DNA from: Streptomyces sp. BK239
GTDB lineage: Bacteria; Actinomycetota; Actinomycetes; Streptomycetales; Streptomycetaceae
Reading direction: 5' to 3'
Assembly (NCBI RefSeq): GCF_004217285.1
Contig: NZ_SHKS01000005.1
Span: 546,369 to 610,368 of the forward strand
Length of the DNA stretch: 64,000 bases
The translations under genes and the position numbers were made by a program. Shown piece by piece: positions 53,514 to 61,319 of this stretch. The notes under the pieces were generated by a model. That model was not told where the DNA came from and searched no databases. It saw nothing but the letters and a program-made list of their open reading frames with translations. The first letter of the stretch is position 1. Each line of letters opens with the position of its first letter.

Positions 53514-53536
53514 GAGGGCCGGACGACCCGGCCCTC
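53514..53536 (-). terminator. hairpin between chorismate mutase and NRPS genes
   Basis: Perfect 9-bp arms GAGGGCCGG and CCGGCCCTC with a 5-base loop in the 78-base gap. On the minus strand it lies after the chorismate mutase stop and about 22 bases before the NRPS start, so it may lower read-through into the NRPS gene. Confidence 0.5.
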
Positions 53537-53570
53537 CCGTGCGGTGCTGCTGCGTGTGGGGGGTGTACGG

Positions 53571-53846
53571 CTACCGGGAAGTGGCACCGGTGCCGCGACA
53601 GATCTCCAGGAGCGCCATCGCGATGGCCGTTCCCTGCCGTCCGTACGCCTCGGCGTAGGGGGAGATGACGCGCATCTCGCGGGTGAGGTCGGTACGGGTG
53701 CCGCCGGCGGCCTGGCGGAGGCGCTGGATCTCGCGGGAGAGCTCGCGGCGGCGTTCCACCATGGCTCGGATCTCCGCGTCCACGACGTCGAGGTCGGCGC
53801 GGAGGGCGGACACGTCCGCGAGTGCGGTCGACCGGGTCTGCGGCAT
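53571..53846 (-). CDS. chorismate mutase, AroQ class
   Basis: Stand-alone chorismate mutase of 91 aa, giving prephenate for aromatic precursors. The helical AroQ pattern is clear: LRADLDVVDAEIRAMVERRRELSREIQRLR, then TRTDLTREMRVISPYAEAYG and AMALLEICRG. Active-site Arg positions are present in LRADLD, ERRREL and the TRTDLTRE segment. The Lys of the E. coli enzyme appears as Gln/Arg in EIQRLR, as in other small actinobacterial members. Within a biosynthetic cluster it would raise the supply of a phenylpyruvate- or hydroxyphenylpyruvate-derived unit. ATG 53846 lies 2 bases after the stop of the secreted peptide gene. Confidence 0.82.
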   Translation of the reverse strand: MPQTRSTALADVSALRADLDVVDAEIRAMVERRRELSREIQRLRQAAGGTRTDLTREMRVISPYAEAYGRQGTAIAMALLEICRGTGATSR

Positions 53847-53848
53847 GG

Positions 53849-54055
53849 TCAGTTGCCCCAGGTGTGGCCGAGGGGGCCGAGCAGGTTCACGACCGTCTCG
53901 GTCAGCTCCGCCGTGGCCGAGATCGTCCCGCCGGCGGAGGACTCCTCCGCGGCCGTGGCCGACGGGGCCGCCGCGAGGGCCGCGAGAGCGACTAAGGCCA
54001 CGGTGGCGGCTCTGCGGGTGGCCGGCTTGGCGGTGCTGCGGGTGATGATGCGCAT
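53849..54055 (-). CDS. small secreted peptide
   Basis: Peptide of 68 aa: a basic start (MRIITRSTAKPATRR), a hydrophobic core (VALVALAALAAA) and a likely signal peptidase site at PSATAA, leaving about 33 mature residues (EESSAGGTISATAELTETVVNLLGPLGHTWGN). The mature end is amphipathic with Leu/Val repeats and a terminal HTWGN. It has no Cys, so it is not a disulfide or lanthionine peptide. I choose ATG 54055, with GGAG 9 bases upstream. It may be a signal, a carrier-like peptide or a wall protein; nothing in the sequence decides. Confidence 0.55.
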   Translation of the reverse strand: MRIITRSTAKPATRRAATVALVALAALAAAPSATAAEESSAGGTISATAELTETVVNLLGPLGHTWGN

Positions 54056-54138
54056 GGGTGTCGTCTCCAACATTCACGTCGGTGGGGTGGTCGTTCTCGG
54101 TGATGCGATCCTCACACTCACCGCGAGTCCCGTCAGCA

Positions 54139-54489
54139 CTACGCAATGTCAGGGTCCTGTGATGGCAACTCCCTGTCAGGCAACCTGTTTTGGGCGCCCG
54201 CGCCGAGCTCTTCCAGGGCGCTGACGAGTGGCCGGGCCGGCGCCCAGCCGAGCTGCGCGCCGACCGCCGTGGGCAGCGCCCGCGTCACCAGACGGGCGGC
54301 CGCCCGCTCCGTCTCCCCGCTGTCGGCATGGCCGAGGAACAGCGTCAGGTGCGTCCCGCCGTCGGGTGCGCGCAGCACGTGGACGTGCTCCAGATGGTCC
54401 TCGGGTCGTGCCACACGGCGGATCCGGTCGATGAGCGGGGGCTCGCCGGGCAGCGCTCCGGCGGGCACGGTCGTCGTCACCAGGTACAT
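54139..54489 (-). CDS. small protein of unknown function
   Basis: Protein of 116 aa: MYLVTTTVPAGALPGEPPLIDRIRRVARPEDHLEHVHVLRAPDGGTHLTLFLG (in pieces) suggests a ferredoxin-like alpha-beta fold. A helix ETERAAARLVTRALP and a disordered end follow. I have a memory of similar short proteins beside regulators in Streptomyces secondary-metabolite clusters but no function. The first 20 residues and a compact beta pattern argue that it is real. It is divergent from the LuxR/TrmB-type regulator with 140 bases between the starts. Confidence 0.55.
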   Translation of the reverse strand: MYLVTTTVPAGALPGEPPLIDRIRRVARPEDHLEHVHVLRAPDGGTHLTLFLGHADSGETERAAARLVTRALPTAVGAQLGWAPARPLVSALEELGAGAQNRLPDRELPSQDPDIA

Positions 54490-54629
54490 GAGTTGCGCCT
54501 CCGCGAATATTCCGTGAACCGACTCCTGTACCCCTGCGTAAGGTTGCCCTGACTCGGAGTGGGCTGGGATGATCGGAGGGACTGTGGTCTGCTTCGTGCA
54601 GTCGGCGGGGGAACTTCGGGGGGAGTCGA

Positions 54630-55703
54630 GTGACGGGACAATTGGGTCTTGATGCGGACGCCGAGGCGGTGTACCGCATCCTTCTGAAGCGGCCCAGGGC
54701 GGGCGTGGCGGAGATCGCCGCGGGGCTCGACTGGCCCGTGGAGCGCGCCGAGCGCACCTTGGACAGGCTGGCCGAGCTCACCCTCGTACGGAACTCCTCC
54801 GAGGAACTGGGCAAGGTCCGCCTGGTCAACCCGGAGTTCGGGCTCGCCGGCCTCCTGCAGCGCCAGGAGCGGGAGCTGGCCCAGCATCAGCAGGCCGTCG
54901 CCGCGACCCGTCTGGCCATCACTCAGATGCTCACCGAGTACGGCGACGACACCGAGGCGCAGACCGACGAGGTCCGCCGCTACACCGGTCTGGACGCCAT
55001 CAACTCCCAGATCGAGCGGCTGTCGCTGGGCGCCGAGAGCAGTGTCGAGGTCTTCGCGCCCGGCGGCGCCCAGACGGAGGCCGCCCTGGAGGCCGCCCGG
55101 CCCCTCGACAAGGCCACCGTCGAGCGCGGCGTCCGGGTCCGCTACATCTACCTGGACTCGGTGCGCAACGACCCCGCCACGCTGAACTACGCGCGCTGGC
55201 TGAACGACATCGGCGGCGAGGTGCGCGTGCTGCCCCAGCTGCCGCCCCGCATGATCATCTTCGACCGCCGGGTCGCCATCGTGCCCATCGACCCCGAGGC
55301 CGCCGCCCGCGGCGTGCTGATCCTGCGGGGCGCCGGCGTGGTCACCGCCCTGGTCTCGCTCTTCCAGGAGACCTGGACGCGCGCCCAGCCGCTCTGCGGG
55401 AACCGGACGACCACGGCGGACCCGGACGGGCTGACCCGGCAGGAACAGGCCGTCCTCGACCTGCTCTTCGAGGGTCACACCGACGACGTCGTCGCCCGCA
55501 AGCTCGGCGTGTCCGTGCGCACCGGCCGCCGTATCACCGCCGATCTGATGGCCCGTCTGGGGGCGCGCAGCCGCTATCAGGCGGGAGCGCTGGCCATGGA
55601 GCGCGGCTGGCTCGGCAGGAGCGCCCGCACCGGCGAGAGCCGTGTCGGGGACGACGGCGGGGCGCCCGCCGCGACGGCCGCGGACGCGCCCGCCGGCGGC
55701 TGA
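54630..55703 (+). CDS. TrmB-like/LuxR-type transcriptional regulator
   Basis: Regulator of 357 aa with two DNA-binding-type parts. N-terminal winged helix of the TrmB kind (about residues 8-70: LGLDADAEAVYRILLKRPRAG, LDRLAELTLV) with a coiled coil (80-110). A central phospholipase-D-like TrmB effector region holds SLGAESSVEVFAPGG and RGVRVRYIYLDSVR. A C-terminal LuxR helix-turn-helix follows (about 280-340: LTRQEQAVLDLLFEGHTDDVVARKLGVSVRTGRRITADLMARLGARSR in pieces). This type is frequent in actinomycete biosynthetic clusters. GTG 54630 follows GGGGGAG. It is the only plus-strand gene in the cluster and the likely cluster-specific control. Confidence 0.82.
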   Translation: MTGQLGLDADAEAVYRILLKRPRAGVAEIAAGLDWPVERAERTLDRLAELTLVRNSSEELGKVRLVNPEFGLAGLLQRQERELAQHQQAVAATRLAITQMLTEYGDDTEAQTDEVRRYTGLDAINSQIERLSLGAESSVEVFAPGGAQTEAALEAARPLDKATVERGVRVRYIYLDSVRNDPATLNYARWLNDIGGEVRVLPQLPPRMIIFDRRVAIVPIDPEAAARGVLILRGAGVVTALVSLFQETWTRAQPLCGNRTTTADPDGLTRQEQAVLDLLFEGHTDDVVARKLGVSVRTGRRITADLMARLGARSRYQAGALAMERGWLGRSARTGESRVGDDGGAPAATAADAPAGG

Positions 55704-55735
55704 GACCGCCCCGCGCGCGGCGCCGTTCGACGACC

Positions 55736-56785
55736 TCATCGCGCGTGCACGGGCGACGGGAGCGGAGCGTCGACCGCGTCGGGCGCACAGGACGGACGGG
55801 GGGTGTCGGCCGCGTCGGGCACCGAGGGCGGACGGGGCGTGTTGACCGCGTCGGGCACCGGCATGCCGGTGAGCGCGAGCAGCACCGACTCGGCCGCCTG
55901 GGTGCCGGCCCGCTCCTGTGCCTCGGGCGTGCTCGCGCCCAGGTGCGGGGTGGCGATCACGTTGTCCAGCTCGAACAGCGGGGAGTCCGTGCAGGGTTCC
56001 TGCGCGTACACGTCCAGGGCGGCGCCGGCGATCCGGCCCTCCTTGAGCGCCGCGTACAGCTCCTGCTCGTCGACGATGCCGCCGCGCGCCGCGTTCACGA
56101 TCCGCAGGTCGGGGCGGACGCGCTGGAGGGCGTCGAAGCCGATCAGCCCGGCCGTCGTCTCGGTCAGCGGCAGGTGGACCGTGAGGAACTGGGCCCGGGC
56201 GAGGAGCTCGTCGAGGCCGGTCAGCCGCACGCCGAGGGCCCGGGCGTGCTCCTCGTCCGCGTACGGGTCGTACGCGATCACCTCCATGTCGAACGCGGCG
56301 AACCGGCGTGCCACCAGCGAGCCGATCCGGCCGAGGCCGAGGACGCCGAGCGTCTTGCCCGCGAGCTCCACGCCCGTGAACGAACTCCGCGCCCAGCGGC
56401 CGTCCTTGAGCGCGGCGGACGCCTGCGGGACGTGCCGGGCGAGGGCCAGGAGCAGGGCGACGGCGTGTTCGGCGGCGCTGACGACGTTGGACGCGGGGGC
56501 GTTGGCGACGAGTACGCCGGCGGCGGTGGCCGCGGTGACGTCCACGTTGTCGAGGCCGACCCCGGCCCGGGCCACGACCTTGAGCCGCGGCGCCGCGGCG
56601 AGGGCCTCGGCGTCGATGCGGGTGGCGGAGCGCACCAGCACCGCGTGGGCCCCGGCGAGCGCGGCGAGCAGCGCCGGCCGGTCGGTGCCGTCGACGTGCC
56701 GCACCTCGACGGAGCCGTCCCGGGTGAGGACCTGCGCGGCCTGCGGGCTGAGCGCGTCGGCGATGAGGACGACGTACTGACTCAT
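55736..56785 (-). CDS. D-2-hydroxyacid/phosphoglycerate dehydrogenase, short form
   Basis: SerA-like NAD-dependent dehydrogenase of 349 aa. Catalytic parts are complete: VARAGVGLDNVDVTAATAAGV, the cofactor loop VLGLGRIGSLVARR, the Arg in VNAARGGIVDE, the Glu in LDVYAQEP and the His in ATPHLGAST. It lacks the extra C-terminal domains of house-keeping SerA. In their place is a Pro-rich tail made of three imperfect units (PDAVNTPRP, PDAADTPRP, PDAVDAPLP). It might feed serine synthesis, or reduce a 2-keto acid such as an arylpyruvate to a D-2-hydroxyacid building block. Its ATG overlaps the PPTase stop by 4 bases. Confidence 0.82.
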   Translation of the reverse strand: MSQYVVLIADALSPQAAQVLTRDGSVEVRHVDGTDRPALLAALAGAHAVLVRSATRIDAEALAAAPRLKVVARAGVGLDNVDVTAATAAGVLVANAPASNVVSAAEHAVALLLALARHVPQASAALKDGRWARSSFTGVELAGKTLGVLGLGRIGSLVARRFAAFDMEVIAYDPYADEEHARALGVRLTGLDELLARAQFLTVHLPLTETTAGLIGFDALQRVRPDLRIVNAARGGIVDEQELYAALKEGRIAGAALDVYAQEPCTDSPLFELDNVIATPHLGASTPEAQERAGTQAAESVLLALTGMPVPDAVNTPRPPSVPDAADTPRPSCAPDAVDAPLPSPVHAR

Positions 56786-57588
56786 GGGGCGACCGGCCTT
56801 TCCGATGGGTGAAGAGTGAGGACCCGGGGCGTCGCGGGACCGTGTGCCGCCGCGACGGCCGCGGCGAGCAGCGCGGACCCGTCGTGCGCGGTCGGGCGCA
56901 CCGGGGCGCCCACGGAGGCGAGCGCGGCCAGATGGCCGGCGCCGGCGTCCAGGTCGTACAGGTGCAGGGGGAACCGGGGCTGTTCCGGGCCCGACCAGGA
57001 CAGCAGCAGGGGCCAGGCGTCGGGCCCGGTGACGTGCAGCAGCTCGGGGGGCACGGAGAGCCCGTCGCCGGTCGCCTTGAGCAGGGCCTCCTTGCGCGTC
57101 CAGTAGCGCACGAAGCCGGCGGGGCGGCGGGGTTCGGGGAGCGCCGCGAGGACCGCGCGCTCCGGCCCGCGAAGCACCCGCTCCGCGGTCTCCGGGGCGT
57201 ACGGGGCGATCCGCTCCACGTCCACGCCGACCTCGGTGCCGAGCGTCACGGCGACCACCACCTGGTCGCCGGAGTGCGACCAGGACAGCCCGAGGGGCCC
57301 CGGTGGGCGGGGTTTTCCGTGCGGGCCGCCGCACCGCTTGCAGGTGGCGGTCAGCGTCAACTCCCCGGCGGGAACGCCGAGATGGGCGGCGGCCACGGTG
57401 CGGGCGAGTGCGTGCGCGGTGACGTGGAGCGCCCGCGCGGCCGGCTGCCGCAGCCGGCGGGCGCGGGCGCGTCCGTCCTCGTCGAGGAGGCCGCGCAGCG
57501 CCGGGTGGGCGTCGCGGGACGACGCCCACCACAGCTGGCAGACACCGGGCCGGAGCGCCGGCACCGGTGCCGCGGCCCCGGCCGTCAC
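56782..57588 (-). CDS. Sfp-type 4'-phosphopantetheinyl transferase
   Basis: Carrier-protein activating enzyme of 268 aa. Sfp-group motifs are in place: LGLSWSHSGDQVVVAV, VGVDVERIAPYAPE with the metal-binding Asp and Glu, and FVRYWTRKEALLKATGDGL with the catalytic Glu/Lys. A TCKRCGGPHGKP segment is typical of actinobacterial members. It should load the ACP and PCP domains encoded around it. GTG 57588 overlaps the FabG stop by 4 bases and its own stop overlaps the dehydrogenase start, so the three are translated in step. Confidence 0.93.
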   Translation of the reverse strand: MTAGAAAPVPALRPGVCQLWWASSRDAHPALRGLLDEDGRARARRLRQPAARALHVTAHALARTVAAAHLGVPAGELTLTATCKRCGGPHGKPRPPGPLGLSWSHSGDQVVVAVTLGTEVGVDVERIAPYAPETAERVLRGPERAVLAALPEPRRPAGFVRYWTRKEALLKATGDGLSVPPELLHVTGPDAWPLLLSWSGPEQPRFPLHLYDLDAGAGHLAALASVGAPVRPTAHDGSALLAAAVAAAHGPATPRVLTLHPSERPVAP

Positions 57589-58337
57589 AGCCCGCCGTCC
57601 ACGGGCAGCACCGCGCCGGTGACGTACGAGGCGCGGCCCGAGGCCAGGAAGGCCACGGCCTCGGCGACCTCCGCCGCGAGCCCGGTCCTGCCCAGCGCGG
57701 TGCGCTCGGCGACCTGCGCCCTGACCTGGTCGTCGAGCACGGCCGACATGTCGGTGTCGATCAGGCCCGGGGCCACCGCGTTGACGCGGATGCCGCGCCG
57801 GCCGACCTCCTTCGCGAGGGAGCGCGAGAAGGCGATGATCCCGGCCTTGGACGCCGCGTAGTTGGTCTGCCCCGCATTGCCGTACAGACCGGAGACGGAG
57901 GCGACGGTCACGATGTTGCCGGCCCGCCGCTTCATCATCGGGAAGACCACCGCCCGGCAGACGTGGTAGACGCCGTCCAGGTTGGTGTCCACGACCTCGT
58001 GCCAGTCGCTGTCGCCCATCATCAGCAGGGGCTTGTCCCGGGTGATGCCGGCCGAGGTGACGGCGACCCCCACCGGTCCGAAGTCCCGTTCCGTGGCCTC
58101 CACCCAGTCCCGCACGGACTGCGCGTCGGCGACGTCGACCCGCCGCGCCAGCGCCCGGGCGCCGAGGCCGCTCAGCTCCTTCTCCACGTTCGCGGCGGCC
58201 TGTTCGTCGCCGCGGAAGCAGAAGGAGACGTCGTACCCGTCCCGCGCCAGCCGCAGGGCGACGGCCCGGCCGATGCCGCGCGACCCGCCGCTGATCAGGG
58301 CGACCGGCCGGTCGCCCGCCGTCCCCCCGCCGCTCAC
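57585..58337 (-). CDS. FabG-type 3-ketoacyl-ACP reductase
   Basis: SDR of 250 aa with all FabG features: SGGSRGIGRAVALRLA, NLDGVYHVCRA, the Ser in VASVSGLYGNAGQ, YAASKAG and the closing GAVLPVDGGL. It reduces the beta-keto group after condensation, which fits the KS-alpha/KS-beta/ACP genes directly upstream. I choose GTG 58337, which overlaps the KS-beta stop by 4 bases (GTGA). Confidence 0.9.
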   Translation of the reverse strand: MSGGGTAGDRPVALISGGSRGIGRAVALRLARDGYDVSFCFRGDEQAAANVEKELSGLGARALARRVDVADAQSVRDWVEATERDFGPVGVAVTSAGITRDKPLLMMGDSDWHEVVDTNLDGVYHVCRAVVFPMMKRRAGNIVTVASVSGLYGNAGQTNYAASKAGIIAFSRSLAKEVGRRGIRVNAVAPGLIDTDMSAVLDDQVRAQVAERTALGRTGLAAEVAEAVAFLASGRASYVTGAVLPVDGGL

Positions 58338-59407
58338 GCGTCCGCCCCGTCCGTCAGCAGCCGCAGCACCGCGCACCCCACGGGACCGTCCGGGTCCGTG
58401 GTGGTGACCAGGGCGACGCGGCCCGGCTCGCCAGGCTCCGACAACAGCGCCGCGAGCTGGTACGCCCCGGTGGCGGCGGCCGTCTCGCCGAGCAGCGCGA
58501 CGGACGCCGCGCGGCCGCGGACCCGTGCCGGGAACAGCTCCTCGTGCACCCGCAGCTCCTGCTCGCCCGCCGCGCCGGGGGCCTGCGAGGGCACCGCCGC
58601 CCAGACCGCTCCGGCCGCGACGCCCGCCTCGGCGAGCGCGGCGCGCACCGCCGCCGTGAGCGCCCCGGCGAAGTCGCCGTCCGCCGCCACCCGGTGGTGG
58701 ACCGCGAGCACCTCGGCCAGCGGCTCGCCGGTCGCGGCGTCACCGGACTCCAGGAGCACCATGACGCAGCCCTCGCCCAGCACCACGTCGGCGCCGTGCG
58801 CGGCGTGCGTGAGGTGGGCGCGGGTCGCCGAGTACTCCTCGGCCGAACCGGCCAGCACCCGCTCCGCTCGCCCGTCGGCGAGGAGCCGGCGCGCCTGGTC
58901 CAGGGCGACGAGACCGGAGAGCCGGCCGGCCGCCACGGTGGTGTTGGGGCCCTTGAGGCGGTGGCGGATCGCGCCGGCCGAAGCGGCCCTGTTCATCGCC
59001 ATGTTGGGGATCTTCGACGGTGACACGTCGATGGGGCTGGCCCCTTCGAGGGAGGACTTGGTGAACTCCATGAACCCCTGGACGCTTCCGGAGCCGATGC
59101 CGAGCACCAGACCGGTGCCGAGCTCGGCGTGCTCGCCGTCCGGGCCGGCGCCGGCCAGCAGCTCCCGGACGGTCACCGCGGTGAGGCCCGTCAGCCGGTC
59201 CATGCCCCGGGTGCCGGCCTTCCCCAGCGCGTCGCGGACCTCGAAGCCGGGCACGACGCGGGCGGTCGCCTCCGGGTCCGCGGTCCACTCCTCGGGTCCG
59301 GCGGACGCGGGCGCCTCGGTGCGGGCGCGCAGCCCCGCCGCGAGCGGGTCGCGGCCCGTGCCGTACGGCGACACGGCCGACCATGCGGTGATGACCGCGG
59401 TACTCAT
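58334..59407 (-). CDS. KS-beta / chain-length factor-like ketosynthase homologue
   Basis: Ketosynthase fold protein of 357 aa without the active-site Cys. The segment NTTVAAGRLSGLVALDQAR aligns with the TACAAGNY nucleophile region of KS-alpha, placing Arg at the Cys position. The later catalytic His motifs are also lost (no HGTGT; VPSQAPGAAGEQE stands there). In type II polyketide systems such a partner forms a heterodimer with KS-alpha and sets chain length. The overall length is shorter than KS-alpha by about 65 residues. ATG 59407 overlaps the KS-alpha stop by 4 bases (ATGA). Confidence 0.82.
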   Translation of the reverse strand: MSTAVITAWSAVSPYGTGRDPLAAGLRARTEAPASAGPEEWTADPEATARVVPGFEVRDALGKAGTRGMDRLTGLTAVTVRELLAGAGPDGEHAELGTGLVLGIGSGSVQGFMEFTKSSLEGASPIDVSPSKIPNMAMNRAASAGAIRHRLKGPNTTVAAGRLSGLVALDQARRLLADGRAERVLAGSAEEYSATRAHLTHAAHGADVVLGEGCVMVLLESGDAATGEPLAEVLAVHHRVAADGDFAGALTAAVRAALAEAGVAAGAVWAAVPSQAPGAAGEQELRVHEELFPARVRGRAASVALLGETAAATGAYQLAALLSEPGEPGRVALVTTTDPDGPVGCAVLRLLTDGADA

Positions 59408-60672
59408 CGGACGTACTCCCCTCGGGGGCTCTCGTGGCGGCCGAGCAGGACGACGGCGTTGTTGCCGCCGAAGGCGAGGCCGTTGTTCTGCACGATCCGC
59501 ACGTCGGCGTCGACGGACGTGTTCGGCACCACGTCGACGGGGCAGTCCGGGTCGGTGGTGCGGTGGTTGGCCGTCGGCGGGACGAAGCCGTACCGGACGG
59601 CGAGCGCGGACGCGATGGCGCCCAGGGCGCTGGCGGCCCCCATGGTGTGCCCGATCATCGCCTTGACCCCGACGGTGCGCGGCGGCCGGTCCCCGTAGAC
59701 CTGGCGGATGGCCGCGACCTCGGTGGTGTCGTTGGTCGGCGTCCCGGTGCCGTGCGCGGAGATCAGGTCGACCTCCTCCGGCTTGACGGAGGCGTTCTCC
59801 AGGGCGAGGCGGATGCAGCGGGCGACGCTGTCCTCTTCGGGCGCGGTGGGGTGCGAGGCGTCGCAGTTGACGCCGTAGCCGAGCACCTCGGCGTAGATCT
59901 CCGCGCCGCGGGCGAGCGCGGACTCCTCGCTTTCCAGCAGCAGCAGGCCCGCGCCCTCGCCGGTGAGCAGGCCCGCCCGCCCGGTGTCGAACGGACGGCA
60001 CTCGTCGGGCGCGATGAGGCCGAGCCGGGCGAAGCCCGCGAAGGTCTTCCGGTTCAACGCGTCCGCCCCGCCGACCAGGGCCCATTCGGAGCGGCCGCTG
60101 CGGATGGCGTCGAACCCGGCGCCGATCGCGTAGTTGCCGGCGGCGCAGGCGGTGGCGACCGTCGAGGTCTCCACGTCGGACAGACCCAGTTCACGGACGA
60201 CGCCGAGGGCGAGGCCGCCGGTGGCGGTCCGGCCCAGGCTCGCGCCGGTGAAGGCGGCGAGCCCGAGGGTGAGCGCGGACTCGGTCAGCAGGTCGAGCTC
60301 GCCGACCTCGCCGTCGGTGGTGCCGACGACGACGGTGCCGCGCCGCTCGTGCAGCCAGGCCTCGTCGAGGCCCGCGTCGTCGAGCGCCATCCGGGCGGCG
60401 GCGGCCGCGAACCGCGTCGCCCGGCCGGTCGCTTCGGGCCGCACCCGGCGGAGCACGGCGGCGGCGTCGAAGCCGCGCACCTGGTGGCCGCGGCCGCTGG
60501 GGAAGCCGGTGGTGTCGAAGACGCTGATGTCCCCGGTGCCGACCCGGCCGGCCCGCAGGCCCTCGGTGAACTCGGCGATCCCGTTGCCGATGCTGGACAG
60601 CGCGCCGCAGCCGGTGAGGACGACGCGGCGCGGCCCCGCGTCGGGGCCGTCCGTTCTCCGGGCGGCGCTCAC
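59404..60672 (-). CDS. KS-alpha / KAS II-type ketosynthase
   Basis: Condensing enzyme of 422 aa. Cys176 in STVATACAAGNYAIG is the nucleophile. His residues are in ISAHGTGTPTNDTTE and VKAMIGHTMGAASALGAI, with the gating NNGLAFGGNNAVVLL at the end. It pairs with the inactive KS-beta next door as a minimal type II system with the ACP upstream. The sequence is nearer to FabF-like enzymes of reducing type II systems than to aromatic-polyketide KS-alpha, as judged by the GHTMGA and AHGTGT forms; that is an impression. GTG 60672 overlaps the ACP stop by 4 bases. Confidence 0.9.
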   Translation of the reverse strand: MSAARRTDGPDAGPRRVVLTGCGALSSIGNGIAEFTEGLRAGRVGTGDISVFDTTGFPSGRGHQVRGFDAAAVLRRVRPEATGRATRFAAAAARMALDDAGLDEAWLHERRGTVVVGTTDGEVGELDLLTESALTLGLAAFTGASLGRTATGGLALGVVRELGLSDVETSTVATACAAGNYAIGAGFDAIRSGRSEWALVGGADALNRKTFAGFARLGLIAPDECRPFDTGRAGLLTGEGAGLLLLESEESALARGAEIYAEVLGYGVNCDASHPTAPEEDSVARCIRLALENASVKPEEVDLISAHGTGTPTNDTTEVAAIRQVYGDRPPRTVGVKAMIGHTMGAASALGAIASALAVRYGFVPPTANHRTTDPDCPVDVVPNTSVDADVRIVQNNGLAFGGNNAVVLLGRHESPRGEYVR

Positions 60673-60926
60673 GGCCGGCGCCTTTCCGCGCCGGCGAGGA
60701 CGGCGAGGACGGCGTCCAGGTTGACCAGCTTGACCAGGTCGTCCTGCGGGATGACGACGCCGAGCTCCTTCTCGATGCGGGAGAGGATCTCGATGGCGCC
60801 CAGCGAGTCCGCGCCGTGGTCCTCGATGAACAGACTGGTGCTCGTCAGCTCGTCGTCCTCGAGCTCCAGGGTGTCGACGATGATGGCCCGGACGGCCGTG
60901 ACGTCCACGGAAGTGTTCACAGTCAT
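60669..60926 (-). CDS. acyl carrier protein
   Basis: ACP of 85 aa. The phosphopantetheine Ser41 lies in HGADSLGAIEILSRIE, within the usual acidic four-helix pattern (TLELEDDELTSTSLF, VVIPQDDLVKLVNLDAVLAVL). It is 33 bases downstream of MbtH and translationally coupled to KS-alpha, so it is the carrier for the ketosynthase pair. Start ATG 60926 has GAGAGG upstream. Confidence 0.93.
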   Translation of the reverse strand: MTVNTSVDVTAVRAIIVDTLELEDDELTSTSLFIEDHGADSLGAIEILSRIEKELGVVIPQDDLVKLVNLDAVLAVLAGAERRRP

Positions 60927-60959
60927 GGCAGCTGCCTCTCGGATCTGTGTGCCTGCTTG

Positions 60960-61169
60960 TCAGGCGGCGGAGCGGGTCAGGGACTTCGGACGCATGTCGG
61001 TCCAGGTGCGCTCGATGTGCTCGAGCGCGGCCTCGCGGGGACCGGCGGGCAGGACGGTCGTCCAGCCGGCCGGGACGGCCGCGAACTCGGGCCAGAGGCA
61101 GTGCTGCCCCTCGTCGTTGACCAGCACCAGGAAGGTGCCGTTGTCGTCGTCGAACGGGTTGTTCTTCAT
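60960..61169 (-). CDS. MbtH-like NRPS partner protein
   Basis: MbtH-like protein of 69 aa that supports the activity of adenylation domains. Family residues are seen: NPFDDDNGTFLVLVNDEGQHCLWPEFAAVPAGWTTVLP (in pieces) with the conserved Trp residues, and EHIERTWTDMRPKSL. It follows the large NRPS gene by 150 bases of clearly less GC-rich DNA (61170-61319), and starts the block of ACP, KS and reductase genes. A promoter of its own in that gap is possible. Confidence 0.94.
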   Translation of the reverse strand: MKNNPFDDDNGTFLVLVNDEGQHCLWPEFAAVPAGWTTVLPAGPREAALEHIERTWTDMRPKSLTRSAA

Positions 61170-61319
61170 GGTTTCCCTTCCTCGGGGAGTACGTCCGGAT
61201 TTCGCGTTCGGAGTCGTCCGGGAAGCTTCCGGAGTTTCTTCGTGAATTCTCTCGGTGAGGCGCGGGGGTATTCGCCGGATTTCGCGTGAGCGGGGATCCG
61301 CGCGAATTCCCCCGCGCGT

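Noticed and set aside
53849..54055. Lanthipeptide or lasso precursor for the small secreted peptide
   Set aside because: It has a Sec-type signal sequence, no Cys and no modifying enzyme genes nearby.
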